64,000 nt of DNA, taken from contig NZ_JASCTH010000032.1 of the NCBI RefSeq assembly GCF_030009775.1, positions 56,764 through 120,763 of the forward strand, written 5' to 3'. The DNA is from Actinoplanes sandaracinus. GTDB lineage: Bacteria; Actinomycetota; Actinomycetes; Mycobacteriales; Micromonosporaceae. The notes under the pieces are model-generated. The model was not told the origin of the DNA, searched no databases, and saw only the letters and a list, made by a program, of their open reading frames with translations. Below are positions 1 through 8,337 of this stretch, piece by piece (the first letter of the stretch is position 1; each line of letters opens with the position of its first letter). The translations under genes and the position numbers were made by a program.

Positions 1-687
1 CGCACCATCGTCCTGTTCGAAGACACCTCCCGCACCGCAGACGCCATCCTGGCCCGCCCGGACATCCGTTCAGTCGCGGATCTCCGCGGCAAGAAGGTCG
101 CCTTCGAGGAGGGCACCACGAGCGACATCCTGCTGCGCCACGCGCTGTCCACCGCCGGTCTCGGAATGGATGACATCAAGGTGGTGCCGACTCCCGCCTC
201 GGATGCCGGATCGGCACTGATCTCCGGCGGTGTGGATGCAGCGGTGACCTATGAGCCGTACATCTCGGCCCTCCGGCGGCAGGATTCTGAAGTCGCGCCG
301 ATCTTCACCGCGGGAGACAAGCCCGGTCTCATCTCGGACACCCTCACGGTCAACACCGAATGGGCTAAGAAGAACCCGGCGGTGGTATCAGATCTCCTTC
401 TCGCCTGGAACGACGCCGTCATGTACTACCGCGAGCACAAGCAGGAGGCTCAGGCCATCATCGCGAAGGGGGTCGGCGTCGATGTCGCCGATCTGACGAC
501 AAGCTTCGACGGTGTCGACTTCTATGACCTTCAGCAATCGAACACATACCTGACGAAGGAGTTCCCGGAGACGGCTTCCGTCATCGAGAAGGTTCTTTCC
601 TCCACGGCGGACGAGTCGGCATCGGGCGTCAGTATCGCCGGAGCGGTCGACACCTCGTACGGCGCGAAGGCCGGAGGCGCGAATTGA
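1..687 (+). CDS. ABC transporter substrate-binding protein, NitT/TauT (SsuA/NMT1-like), 5'-truncated by window edge
   Basis: The reading frame is open from base 1, so the N-terminus and signal peptide lie outside the window and the visible part is the C-terminal ~228 residues. It reads as the second lobe of an NMT1/SsuA-type periplasmic-binding fold: a DLRGKKVAFEEGTTSD segment near the start and a 'GGVDAAVTYEP' segment are typical of aliphatic sulfonate, taurine, nitrate and nitrile/amide binding proteins. It is the first visible gene of an operon with a permease (4-base overlap) and an ATPase. In Gram-positives such proteins are anchored to the membrane and deliver ligand to the permease. 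The ligand is not readable from sequence; the downstream dimethylformamidase-like gene suggests a small amide or related nitrogen compound (inference). Confidence 0.9.
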   Translation, partial: RTIVLFEDTSRTADAILARPDIRSVADLRGKKVAFEEGTTSDILLRHALSTAGLGMDDIKVVPTPASDAGSALISGGVDAAVTYEPYISALRRQDSEVAPIFTAGDKPGLISDTLTVNTEWAKKNPAVVSDLLLAWNDAVMYYREHKQEAQAIIAKGVGVDVADLTTSFDGVDFYDLQQSNTYLTKEFPETASVIEKVLSSTADESASGVSIAGAVDTSYGAKAGGAN

Positions 688-1541
688 GCCTCGGCCACGC
701 AACCCCGGCGACCGGCGAGTTGAGCACGGCTCGCCGGGCCGTGCAACCGGTGCGGCGCCATCAACTGTTTCACCAGCCCTCCCGTACCGCGTTCTGGATC
801 TGGGGATCGGCCGTCATGGCCGCCCTCGGCATCGTGTGGTTCGGGGTGACGGCGCTCGAATTTGCCAATCCGTACTTTCTGCCCTCGCCCGGAGCCGTTT
901 GGACGGCCGGCTACGAGATGGCGTCAACGGGCCAACTCTGGGCGGACACCTCCGAAAGCATGCGGCGTATCGTCATCGGGTTTCTCATATCCACGGCACT
1001 GGCCCTGCCGATAGGGCTGCTGATGGGGTCGGTGGGCCGTTTCGAGGCAGCCCTGGAACCCTTCATCGACTTCGTCCGGTACATGCCGGCGGTGGCGTTC
1101 GTCCCGCTCACCATCGTGTGGTTCGGCGTCGATGAGGGTCAGAAGTACTCGATCATCTTCATCGGCACCTTCTTTCAGCAGGCGCTCATGATCATGGACA
1201 ATGTCAAACGTACGCCACTCGACTATGTCCGGGTCGGCGAGACCCTCGGCCTCGGTACCACGAAGCTGCTGCGAAGAATCGTGCTGCCAAGCTCAGGACC
1301 CGCGATCTGGGACACACTCCGAATCTCATTCGGGTGGGCCTGGACGTGGCTGGTGGTCGCCGAGCTCGTAGCCGCCCGGGACGGCCTGGGCCAGCGAATC
1401 GTCGTTTCCCAGCGGTATTTCGACACCGACCGCATCTTCTTCCTCATCGGACTCATCGGAGTAATCGGCCTGGTCCTCGACCAGTTGTTCAAGATTGCCG
1501 GGCGGGCACTGTTCCGGTGGTCCAGCACGGAGAGAGGTTGA
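684..1541 (+). CDS. ABC transporter permease, SsuC/TauC family
   Basis: 285-residue integral membrane permease of the BPD_transp_1 family. Hydrophobic stretches begin around residue 35 and recur through the protein, and an EAA-type cytoplasmic loop is visible around residues 182-205 (GETLGLGTTKLLRRIVLP), the site that docks the ATPase. The start is a TTG at 684 whose last bases overlap the TGA of the binding-protein gene (TTGA), implying translational coupling; no other start in this frame fits as well. The ATPase gene follows after 1 bp. Lengths and order (binding protein, permease, ATPase) match single-permease NitT/TauT importers, where the permease works as a homodimer. Confidence 0.93.
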   Translation: MSLGHATPATGELSTARRAVQPVRRHQLFHQPSRTAFWIWGSAVMAALGIVWFGVTALEFANPYFLPSPGAVWTAGYEMASTGQLWADTSESMRRIVIGFLISTALALPIGLLMGSVGRFEAALEPFIDFVRYMPAVAFVPLTIVWFGVDEGQKYSIIFIGTFFQQALMIMDNVKRTPLDYVRVGETLGLGTTKLLRRIVLPSSGPAIWDTLRISFGWAWTWLVVAELVAARDGLGQRIVVSQRYFDTDRIFFLIGLIGVIGLVLDQLFKIAGRALFRWSSTERG

Positions 1542-1542
1542 G

Positions 1543-2340
1543 ATGTCGGCAGTTCGGATCGTGAATGTGACGAAGACATACACCACTCGCAGCGGGCGGA
1601 CCCAGGCGCTCAGCCCGATCAACGTCTCGTTCCGGCCGGACGAGTTCACCGCCATCCTCGGAACATCGGGATGCGGGAAGAGCACACTGCTGCACATCGT
1701 CGCCGGGCTCGAGCAGCCCAGCACCGGCCACATCGAGGTCAACGGAACAGCAGTGAGCGGGCCGGGCCGTGACCGCGGCATGGTCTTCCAGAACTACACC
1801 CTTTTCCCATGGCTCACAGTTCAGCAGAACGTTGAGTTCGCCCTTCGCGACCTTCCGATGAGCCGCAGAAAACGCCATGATCAAGCACGGGAGTATCTGG
1901 GGCTGGTAGGCATGGAAGCCTTCGCGGCGGCCCACCCGAGTGAGCTCTCCGGCGGCATGAGGCAACGTGTCGCCATCGCACGGGCGCTGAGCTATCAGCC
2001 ACGGGTGCTCCTGATGGATGAGCCGTTCGGTGCGCTCGATGCCCAAACCCGGCAAGGCATGCAGATGCTGCTCACCAGGGTCTGGGAGGAGCACCGAATG
2101 AGCGTGCTGTTCGTGACCCACGACATCGAGGAGGCCGTCTGCCTGTCCGACCGGGTCATCGTGATGAGCCGCCGACCCGGAGCGATCAAGGCGGACCTAG
2201 CCATCGACATTCCTCGTCCGCGTGGCATCGACACGCTGACCAGTGCCGAACTGAACGGCTATAAGGCCGAGCTCCTACAGCTCATCCGCGAGGAGGCGGA
2301 TGACGCCCAGACGGCGGCATCCGCCAAGCGAGCCGGATGA
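1543..2340 (+). CDS. ABC transporter ATP-binding protein, SsuB/TauB family
   Basis: 265-residue ATPase that energises the importer. Visible motifs: Walker A GTSGCGKST (about residues 40-48), Q-loop within GMVFQNYTLFPW, signature LSGGMRQR, Walker B VLLMDEPF, D-loop GALDAQT and switch histidine in FVTHDIEEAV. The ATG at 1543 is preferred over an upstream in-frame GTG/ATG because GAGAGG lies just before it and because it starts 1 bp after the permease stop. It ends 3 bp before the dimethylformamidase-like gene, so the four genes are very probably co-transcribed. Confidence 0.94.
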   Translation: MSAVRIVNVTKTYTTRSGRTQALSPINVSFRPDEFTAILGTSGCGKSTLLHIVAGLEQPSTGHIEVNGTAVSGPGRDRGMVFQNYTLFPWLTVQQNVEFALRDLPMSRRKRHDQAREYLGLVGMEAFAAAHPSELSGGMRQRVAIARALSYQPRVLLMDEPFGALDAQTRQGMQMLLTRVWEEHRMSVLFVTHDIEEAVCLSDRVIVMSRRPGAIKADLAIDIPRPRGIDTLTSAELNGYKAELLQLIREEADDAQTAASAKRAG

Positions 2341-2343
2341 TTC

Positions 2344-4404
2344 ATGAACTCGCATTCACGCGTCATCGGCTATGTACCACGATTTCAGTACACGCCAGGC
2401 TCGGGGATAGCCGTCCATGTGCACGGCGACGGAGCACCGGTGCGAGCGGACCTAGTCCATCTGAGCGGACCCGAGGCTCCGACACCGATCCCGGGAACCG
2501 CCCGCACACTCGGATCGCCGCCTCCGCAGCGCATTGACATCGGCTCATGGGCGAGTGCGCCAGGCAGGTGCCATTCAGTCGCCGTCACGGTCAGTATCGC
2601 GACATACCTGACGGCATGGCCGGTCGAATGCGCTGGCCTGATAGGCGTCGATAGTCCCGACTGGGGTTGGACACTGGAGGTCACCGGCCGCCGTGAGATG
2701 CGCCTACGCATCCGCGATGGCGCCGCCGTCGCCGACGCGGCGATGCCCGCCGCCCTCCTTCTCGGCGCCTGGAACAACATATGCATAGAGCTGTCACCAG
2801 ACGGTGCTGATGTCACGGTCGGCCACCATCGTCTACGCCTCGAAACGTCGGTGACCATGCGGCCAGGCGACCCGCTCCACTGGACTCTCGCGCGGGTGCC
2901 GTGGCGTTCTGAGGACAGTGCTGGACACGCCTCCTTGGACGGAAAGATCGCCAACGTCGAGGTGTCGTGGCGCGACCAGGGTCAAGCTGTGGCCCGCCAC
3001 CGATGGGACTTCGCGCCGGCCGCGAATCGCGCGGTCGTCCCGCCGCTGACCCCGCAGACCGAGCCGCTCGTGTTGCATCAGGCACCGACCCGCGCGGTCA
3101 CCGGGCCTCACTGGACCGGCGAGACGCACCATTGGCCGGACGCTCCCGGGCAGTGGGATGCCATTCATTTCCATCGCGACGATCTCGAAGACGCCGGCTG
3201 GCCGGTCGCCACCACTTTCGCGCTGGGTGCGGATCTGCCCACCGGCGTGTACGGCATCCGTCTGAAGGGCGAGCGCAATGATGATGTGGTGCCCTTCGTA
3301 GTGGGCTCTGCACACGGCGCCCGGAAGCCCGAAGTCCGGGTCCTCCTGCCCACAATGACCTACCTGGCCTATGCCAACGAGCCCATCTTCGAACCGCACG
3401 TACCACTGCATCGCGGCTGGTGGGATGACTGGGCGGAGCGGCTCGGACTGCTGAGCCTCTACAACTGGCACGCCGACGGGAGCGGCGTGAGCCTGGCAAG
3501 TACCCGCCGGCCGCTGCTCAACATGCGACCGGACCATCGTTACTGGCTGACCGGTGCTCCTCACGGTCTCTCGCTGGATCTGCAGCTGCTCAAGTGGCTC
3601 CAGACGATCGGCTTCGATGCCGGCCTGCTGACAGACCACGAGCTGGACGCTGATCCGGATGCCGCGCTCGACGGCACCCGGGTCCTCGTCACCGGCTCGC
3701 ACCCCGAATACTGGACCCGTCGCATGATGACGGCGATGGAGAGGTTCCTCGGGAAGGGTGGGCGCCTGGCCTATCTCGGCGGAAACGGGTTCGCCGCGAT
3801 GGTCGGAGTCGACCGGGAGAGACCGCATCTGCTCGAGCTGCGACGCCGTGCGAGTCTGCCCGGGCTCTGGGACGCGTCACCCGGTGAACTGGGGCTAGCC
3901 ACGACCGGTGAAGTGGGTGGTTACTGGCGCCACCACTCGCCTAGCCCCAGATCGATGACCGGCCTCGACTCAGCGGGGATGGGGTTCACCACCGCGCGTC
4001 CGTATCGGCGCACTACGGAGTCCGACGATCCCGCATGCGCATTCGTCTTCGACGGCGTCACAGCTCGCGTCTTCGGCGAACGCTCGGCCGTGCTCGGCGC
4101 CGCCGGCGGCTATGAGGTCGACAGCGTCGACTTCAAGCGAGGTACACCGTCGGACACGCGCGTACTGGCAACTGCCGCCGGTTTCGACTCTGCATACGTC
4201 GGCCTTGATCAAAGTGGCATAGTTCGTTCTGATGTTGTTCTTCGAATGTTGAGGACTGGCGGCGCGGTCTTCGGCGTGGGGTCGATCGCCTGGTGCGGAT
4301 CTCTCGGAGGCAGCCACTGTGATGTGAACATCGAACGAGTCACCGAGAATGTGCTTCGTCGCTTTGCAGATCCGACGCCATTCCTTGGAAGCGAAGGACT
4401 GTGA
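2344..4404 (+). CDS. N,N-dimethylformamidase large (beta) subunit-like protein
   Basis: 686 residues. Dimethylformamidase hydrolyses N,N-dimethylformamide to dimethylamine and formate using a mononuclear iron held by tyrosines and a carboxylate. Seen here: an N-terminal region, a LamG-like beta-sandwich region (about residues 60-230), and a C-terminal region with the family hallmarks HPEYW (453-457) followed by GGRLAYLGGNGF, then TTGEVGGYWR (about 520-529). Tyr456 and Glu523 are plausible iron ligands by analogy; I could not align them rigorously. The known enzyme also has a small (~130-residue) subunit and none is seen nearby, so this may act alone or on another amide. Base composition, especially toward the 3' end, looks less GC-rich than the flanking chromosome. 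It starts 3 bp after the ABC ATPase gene, suggesting uptake and hydrolysis of the same compound (inference). Confidence 0.82.
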   Translation: MNSHSRVIGYVPRFQYTPGSGIAVHVHGDGAPVRADLVHLSGPEAPTPIPGTARTLGSPPPQRIDIGSWASAPGRCHSVAVTVSIATYLTAWPVECAGLIGVDSPDWGWTLEVTGRREMRLRIRDGAAVADAAMPAALLLGAWNNICIELSPDGADVTVGHHRLRLETSVTMRPGDPLHWTLARVPWRSEDSAGHASLDGKIANVEVSWRDQGQAVARHRWDFAPAANRAVVPPLTPQTEPLVLHQAPTRAVTGPHWTGETHHWPDAPGQWDAIHFHRDDLEDAGWPVATTFALGADLPTGVYGIRLKGERNDDVVPFVVGSAHGARKPEVRVLLPTMTYLAYANEPIFEPHVPLHRGWWDDWAERLGLLSLYNWHADGSGVSLASTRRPLLNMRPDHRYWLTGAPHGLSLDLQLLKWLQTIGFDAGLLTDHELDADPDAALDGTRVLVTGSHPEYWTRRMMTAMERFLGKGGRLAYLGGNGFAAMVGVDRERPHLLELRRRASLPGLWDASPGELGLATTGEVGGYWRHHSPSPRSMTGLDSAGMGFTTARPYRRTTESDDPACAFVFDGVTARVFGERSAVLGAAGGYEVDSVDFKRGTPSDTRVLATAAGFDSAYVGLDQSGIVRSDVVLRMLRTGGAVFGVGSIAWCGSLGGSHCDVNIERVTENVLRRFADPTPFLGSEGL

Positions 4405-4496
4405 GGGTGTTCTTCGGAGGCGGCGGCCAAGGACTCTGCCGGGACCAGCAGCAGAACCGCATTGACGAGCACAACCAGCCAGCGTCGCATCCGCAT
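4405..4496 (-). pseudogene. Truncated secreted-protein start (signal peptide fragment)
   Basis: On the minus strand an ATG at 4496 or 4490, preceded by GGAGGAG, opens a classic signal peptide (MRMRRW, then a run of hydrophobic residues, then ESLAAA) followed by only a few more residues before the frame runs antisense into the dimethylformamidase gene. This looks like the 5' stub of an exported protein cut off where the ABC/amidase block joins the chromosome. Alternatively it is a chance reading; the good ribosome site argues mildly for a real remnant. Confidence 0.35.
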
Positions 4497-4725
4497 CGGC
4501 TCCTCCACCGTGCGACCACGTGGCGAACACTCCCACGGTCGAGTGGAGCTCAGTCGACGCCCGCACCCTCGACAGAGCACTTCGGGAACGAGGGAGAGGT
4601 CATGGGAGCGGGCGTAGTAAAGAGGTCACGCTGTTCAGCGCTGTTGAACTGCACAGACACGCTCTTCGACGCTGTTGAGCGCTGTTCGGTGGAGCCCTCC
4701 TGTGTGAAAGTGGTTGGCCCACCCC

Positions 4726-5137
4726 GCTGACCAGCCAAAATAGGAATCGGTCCTGGTGAGACGCCACTACCCGGCACCGCTGGACGCTGTTCAGCGCGGT
4801 TTGGCGCAGCCGGTGACCACCCCACCCGCTCCCCCCGATCATCGAATTTGGGGAGCAGCGCCGCACGACCCCCGCCAGGAACACCGAATTTACCGCCATG
4901 GTGCTCCCCACGGCTGACACGAACGGCCACATGAGCAGCTCAAACATCCTCGCCGACAGAAGCCACGCTGCTCCCCGGCGCAGCGAACCTCGGCCTGCCT
5001 CCGCGAGACCGGTCAGATCGGAGGGCCGGCTTCCCCCAGGACACCGGTAAGAGGCCCAGCGGCAGCGCCTTTGGGAGCACATGCCCGCCAGATAACAAGT
5101 CCAATGGCCGTCTAACTATCTCGCTGCTCCCTCATCA
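4726..5137. repeat. Dispersed ~415-bp repeat, copy 1
   Basis: This segment aligns along its whole length, with substitutions and small indels, to 24368-24785. It opens with CTGACCAG, an A/T-rich spacer containing AAAATAGGAATCG, and CTGGTGAG (a near-perfect 8-bp stem). The body holds several TGCTCCC/GGGAGCA motifs in both orientations and ends with CTAACTATC then TCGCTGCTCCC. No conserved reading frame spans both copies convincingly, so it is treated as non-coding. Just upstream (4629-4690) are two more copies of a CGCTGTTCAGCGC-type motif, also present inside the repeat near 4785. The rest of the 4405-5414 stretch has no supportable gene. Confidence 0.7.
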
Positions 5138-5308
5138 GCACAGCAACCACCCGCAAGCGACAAGCCCGACCTCGGCGCAGACGTGCTGCTGACCGAGATG
5201 CGGCCGGCGGTCGAGACGTTTGCGGCGAATGAGCCCACCTGGTCGGGCATTCGCCCTGATACGCGGCCTCCATTCACGGAATTGGACCGATAATCAATCA
5301 GAGGCGAG

Positions 5309-5328
5309 CCGGGCGGTAAGTCGCCCGG
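5309..5328 (-). terminator. Possible terminator hairpin after the PepSY gene
   Basis: CCGGGCG and CGCCCGG form a 7-bp stem with a 6-base loop about 90 bp beyond the stop of the minus-strand PepSY gene. No strong T-tract follows, so this is a weak call. Confidence 0.3.
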
Positions 5329-5414
5329 GAGCATTTCTCGCAAATAATGATGATGCCCGCATACCGTGCGGCGCCCGACCGTAGTGCGGCTTTGGACGGA
5401 ACGCCGATTTCAGC

Positions 5415-5765
5415 CTAGTCGTCGCCTTGAAGAATATTTCCGTTGACGGCGCTCACGTCGACCTCACGCTTTTTACCGTTGAGGGAGAATTCCATTTCCC
5501 AGATCGGACTGCCGCCGCGCTCGTCCAGTTCTGCCTCCAGAACGCGCGCACCAGGAAAGCTTTGCGTGATGATCGCTGCGGCCCGTACAGCGTTGACCGG
5601 CCGTGGCCCGAACTTGGCATCCAGGTCGGGGTCAATCTCCAACTCGAAGCCGGCCGAGGAGCGAGCGTCATCGCGGGAGTCCTTGGCGCTGGCCAGCGCG
5701 GTGCCCGCGGCCAGGAAGAGGCCTACGCCGCCGATCGCGACCGCGGCGAGCAAGACTTTGCGCAT
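5415..5765 (-). CDS. Secreted PepSY-domain protein
   Basis: 116 residues: an N-terminal signal sequence (MRKVLLAAVAIGGVGLF then small residues to about 25) and a single PepSY-like domain from about residue 50 to the end (VNAVRAAAIITQSFPGARVLEAELDERG ... WEMEFSLNGKKREVDVSAVNGNI in pieces). PepSY domains are small exported modules often encoded beside two-component kinases and thought to inhibit or modulate peptidases or sensors. The ATG at 5765 has GGAGG at ideal spacing. The gene lies about 430 bp from a sensor kinase on the same strand (6199-7536), so it may belong to that regulon (inference). Confidence 0.8.
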   Translation of the reverse strand: MRKVLLAAVAIGGVGLFLAAGTALASAKDSRDDARSSAGFELEIDPDLDAKFGPRPVNAVRAAAIITQSFPGARVLEAELDERGGSPIWEMEFSLNGKKREVDVSAVNGNILQGDD

Positions 5766-6198
5766 GTCAACCTCCGAGGGGTGTGGTGGCCGCTGCAGGC
5801 GGCTGGTGACATGTCGTAGTACGGCCGGTGACGTGGCAACGCTCAGCGGAGGGGCGAAGCCTGTACGGGATCTATCTGTTTCCTGGCATTCCTGAAGGGT
5901 CGTGCACGGCCCCAGTCGACGCCCTCCTGAGGCTTCTGTTGATGGCTGTATCCGGGTACTCGATCATGGCCGCGTTGCCAGCGTCTTTCTGTTGGGTACA
6001 CCCGATCGGTCCGGGGCCAGATACGCCTATAGGTCACCGACGGCGACAAAATCGATCCCGCAGAAGTCGCGGAAGCCGTCGGTCGTCGAGCCGTCCGGCT
6101 GTTTGCCACGTCAACCCGTCGAGAGGATCAGCCGTCACTGTCGAGCGCTTCCGTGATCCTGTCCATCCGGGCGCTGCCTCCGCCGGAGATGCTTCTTC
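5766..6198. other. Intergenic stretch with nothing recognised
   Basis: 433 bp between the PepSY gene and the end of the sensor kinase gene. Only short antisense-like frames are open; I see no convincing ribosome site, RNA gene or strong hairpin. Confidence 0.6.
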
Positions 6199-7536
6199 TC
6201 AGGTAGGTAGCGCCACGACGGCGTCAAGGCCGGTAGGCTGCGCCGCCTCCAGCCACGTGCGGCCGCCACTGGCCTGGGCGAGTTTGTGGACCAGGGCCAG
6301 CCCGAGACCGGTACCGCCCTTGGCAGCGCCCGGGGCCCGCCAGAACGGCTGTAGGGCCTGGACGCGATGGTCGTCGGTGAGCCCCGGCCCCTCGTCGACG
6401 ACGTGCAGTTCGACCGTGTCGTTGCGCACGTGCCAGGTGACGGAGACGGTGGTTCCGGGCGGAGCGATCTGCAGCGCGTTCGCGATGAGGTTGTCGAGGA
6501 TCTGATCGAGAGCACCCGGGACGGCCTGGGCCGTCGCCTGCTCGGGTCCGCCGGTCGTCAGGGTGACGTTGCGCTCGCGGGCGACCGGATGCCAGACGGC
6601 GGCTCGCGCCGCGACCACGGATGCGATGGCGACCGGTTCCGGCTGCAGTGTGCCGCTGTCGCCGCGGGCCATGGTCAGCAGTGTGTCGACCAGGGTGGCG
6701 AGCCGGTCGGCTTCGAGTAGTGCCGCTCGCAGGTTCAGCTCGCCACCGGTGGTGACATCCGGTTCGAGGTTTTCCAGCCGCAGCCGTAACGCGGTGAGCG
6801 GTGTCTTGAGCTGGTGCGAGGCATGCCCGGTGAAGGAGCGCTGCGCGGTGATGAGTTCCTGCAGGCGGGCGGCGGCGGTGTTGAAGGTCGCGGCCAGGCT
6901 GCGTAACTCCGGCGGTCCGGTGGTGGCGGACGCGGGCGCGGCGGATCCTTCGGCGAGCCGACGGGTGGCTCGTTCTAGTTCCCGGACCGGGCGGCCGATC
7001 CAGCGGGCCAGCCCAAGCGCGATGAACGTTCCGCAGACGAGCACCGCCACGCCGACCGCAACCAGAATGATGTGGAACTGGCGGATTCGATCGGTCAGTG
7101 GCGCGCTCGAGACGCTCACTCCTAGCGCGCCTTCGGCAGGTTCGCCTGGACGGACGGGCACGACCACGGCCATCCTGCCGCTGCTGATCTTGGTGGCCAC
7201 CGCCGTGTGACCGGACAGCAGCGCCCCCAAAGCAGGCACGGTGGAGCCGTCGGTGCGCGTGGTGATTACCGAACGTCCGGTCGCGTCGACCATGTCGATC
7301 TGGGCGCTCCACCGACGTGCGGCGTCATCGATCAGCGACTTGATCTCGTGGTCCCGGTGCACCCGTTCCGCGCTGTCGATGAATGCGGCCAACGTTTCGG
7401 CGTCGTGTTCCAGTTGCGCGAGCGCGTGCTGCTGCTCGCCGCGCTGGTAGACGTAGCCGAACGGCAGGGCAAGACCGACCAGCACCACCAGGGTCAGCGA
7501 CAGGTAAGTCAGCAGTAGGCGGCGGATCACAGGCAT
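6199..7536 (-). CDS. Sensor histidine kinase, HAMP/HisKA type
   Basis: 445 residues: membrane segment at about 7-29, extracytoplasmic sensor region to about 155, second membrane segment about 157-180, HAMP linker, HisKA with phospho-acceptor His in HASHQLKTPL, then an ATPase domain with N-box DNLIANAL, G1 VVDEGPGL and G2 GGTGLGLALV. This is the general architecture of OmpR-partner kinases. The GXXHQLKTPL box with Gln in place of the usual Glu is shared with the paralogous kinase at 14070. It is transcribed divergently from its likely partner regulator at 7629 with 92 bp between the start codons, an arrangement different from the paralogous pair, which is an operon. The signal is unknown. Confidence 0.92.
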   Translation of the reverse strand: MPVIRRLLLTYLSLTLVVLVGLALPFGYVYQRGEQQHALAQLEHDAETLAAFIDSAERVHRDHEIKSLIDDAARRWSAQIDMVDATGRSVITTRTDGSTVPALGALLSGHTAVATKISSGRMAVVVPVRPGEPAEGALGVSVSSAPLTDRIRQFHIILVAVGVAVLVCGTFIALGLARWIGRPVRELERATRRLAEGSAAPASATTGPPELRSLAATFNTAAARLQELITAQRSFTGHASHQLKTPLTALRLRLENLEPDVTTGGELNLRAALLEADRLATLVDTLLTMARGDSGTLQPEPVAIASVVAARAAVWHPVARERNVTLTTGGPEQATAQAVPGALDQILDNLIANALQIAPPGTTVSVTWHVRNDTVELHVVDEGPGLTDDHRVQALQPFWRAPGAAKGGTGLGLALVHKLAQASGGRTWLEAAQPTGLDAVVALPT

Positions 7537-7628
7537 CGGTACGGGCCGCCCGGCACGGTGGGTTCAACCATGCGGCGGTTCGCCGCGTATCTCCTGTCGG
7601 TGAAGTACTGGCTGCTCAGGGAGGCGTT

Positions 7629-8321
7629 GTGCGGGTTCTGCTGGTGGAGGACGACGAGTCGATCGCGGAGCCGCTCGCCGATGGGTTGGGCCGGTACGGC
7701 ATCACCACCCTCCGGGTAGGCACCGGCGCGGACGCGCTGAACGCGCCGCTGACCGATTTCGTACTGCTGGACCTCGGCCTGCCCGACATCGATGGCATCG
7801 ACGTCTGCCGCCGCCTGCGGCAGGCCAGTGACATCCCGATCATCATGCTCACCGCACGTGGTGAGGAGACCGACCGGGTGCTGGGCCTGGAGATCGGTGC
7901 CGACGACTACATGCCGAAGCCGTTCAGCACCCGGGAGTTGGTGGCCCGGATGCGAGCGATCGGCCGTCGCACCCGGACCACACCGCGAACGGAGACGGGC
8001 CGGCTGGGACCGCTGGTTCTCGACGAACGCGCTCGGCAGGCGCGGCTGCACGGCGAGGTGCTGGCGTTGACGCCGAAGGAGTACCAACTGCTGGCCCTGC
8101 TGGCCGCCGACCCGGGCGCCGTCGTGGAGCGGCGCACCATCCTGGAGACGGTGTGGGAGCCAAACTTCTTCGGCACCGGTAAGACCCTCGACTTCCACGT
8201 CGCGACGTTGCGCCGCAAACTGGGCGACCCGCGCTGGATCGACAACCGCCGCGGCATCGGATTCCGCCTCCTGGTCCCCGTCGGCGACCCGACGAATCGA
8301 CCAGGGCAAGAGCACGCCTGA
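7629..8321 (+). CDS. Response regulator, OmpR/PhoB family
   Basis: 230 residues. Receiver domain with acidic pocket EDD (7-9 region), phospho-acceptor Asp48 (VLLDLGLPD), Thr75 and Lys97; a C-terminal winged-helix DNA-binding domain follows (ALTPKEYQLLALLAADPG, then TLDFHVATLRRKLGDP). The GTG at 7629 is chosen because AGGGAGG lies 5 bases upstream and because translation then begins right at the receiver; upstream in-frame codons would add 82 residues of low-complexity sequence. Divergent from the kinase at 6199-7536. The receiver is strongly similar to that of the regulator at 13141, indicating an old duplication. Confidence 0.93.
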   Translation: MRVLLVEDDESIAEPLADGLGRYGITTLRVGTGADALNAPLTDFVLLDLGLPDIDGIDVCRRLRQASDIPIIMLTARGEETDRVLGLEIGADDYMPKPFSTRELVARMRAIGRRTRTTPRTETGRLGPLVLDERARQARLHGEVLALTPKEYQLLALLAADPGAVVERRTILETVWEPNFFGTGKTLDFHVATLRRKLGDPRWIDNRRGIGFRLLVPVGDPTNRPGQEHA

Positions 8322-8337
8322 GCTGCCAGCTGTCGGC

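Noticed and set aside
2833..3828. 331-codon antisense frame over the dimethylformamidase-like gene
   Set aside because: No recognisable domain and no ribosome site; explained by codon bias of the sense gene.
4550..5082. Minus-strand frames inside repeat copy 1, partly alike with a minus frame in copy 2
   Set aside because: Short similarity (WPF...GST...GVVR.CSP) follows from DNA-level similarity; frames are offset by indels, starts differ and no ribosome site is shared. Kept open as a weak alternative.
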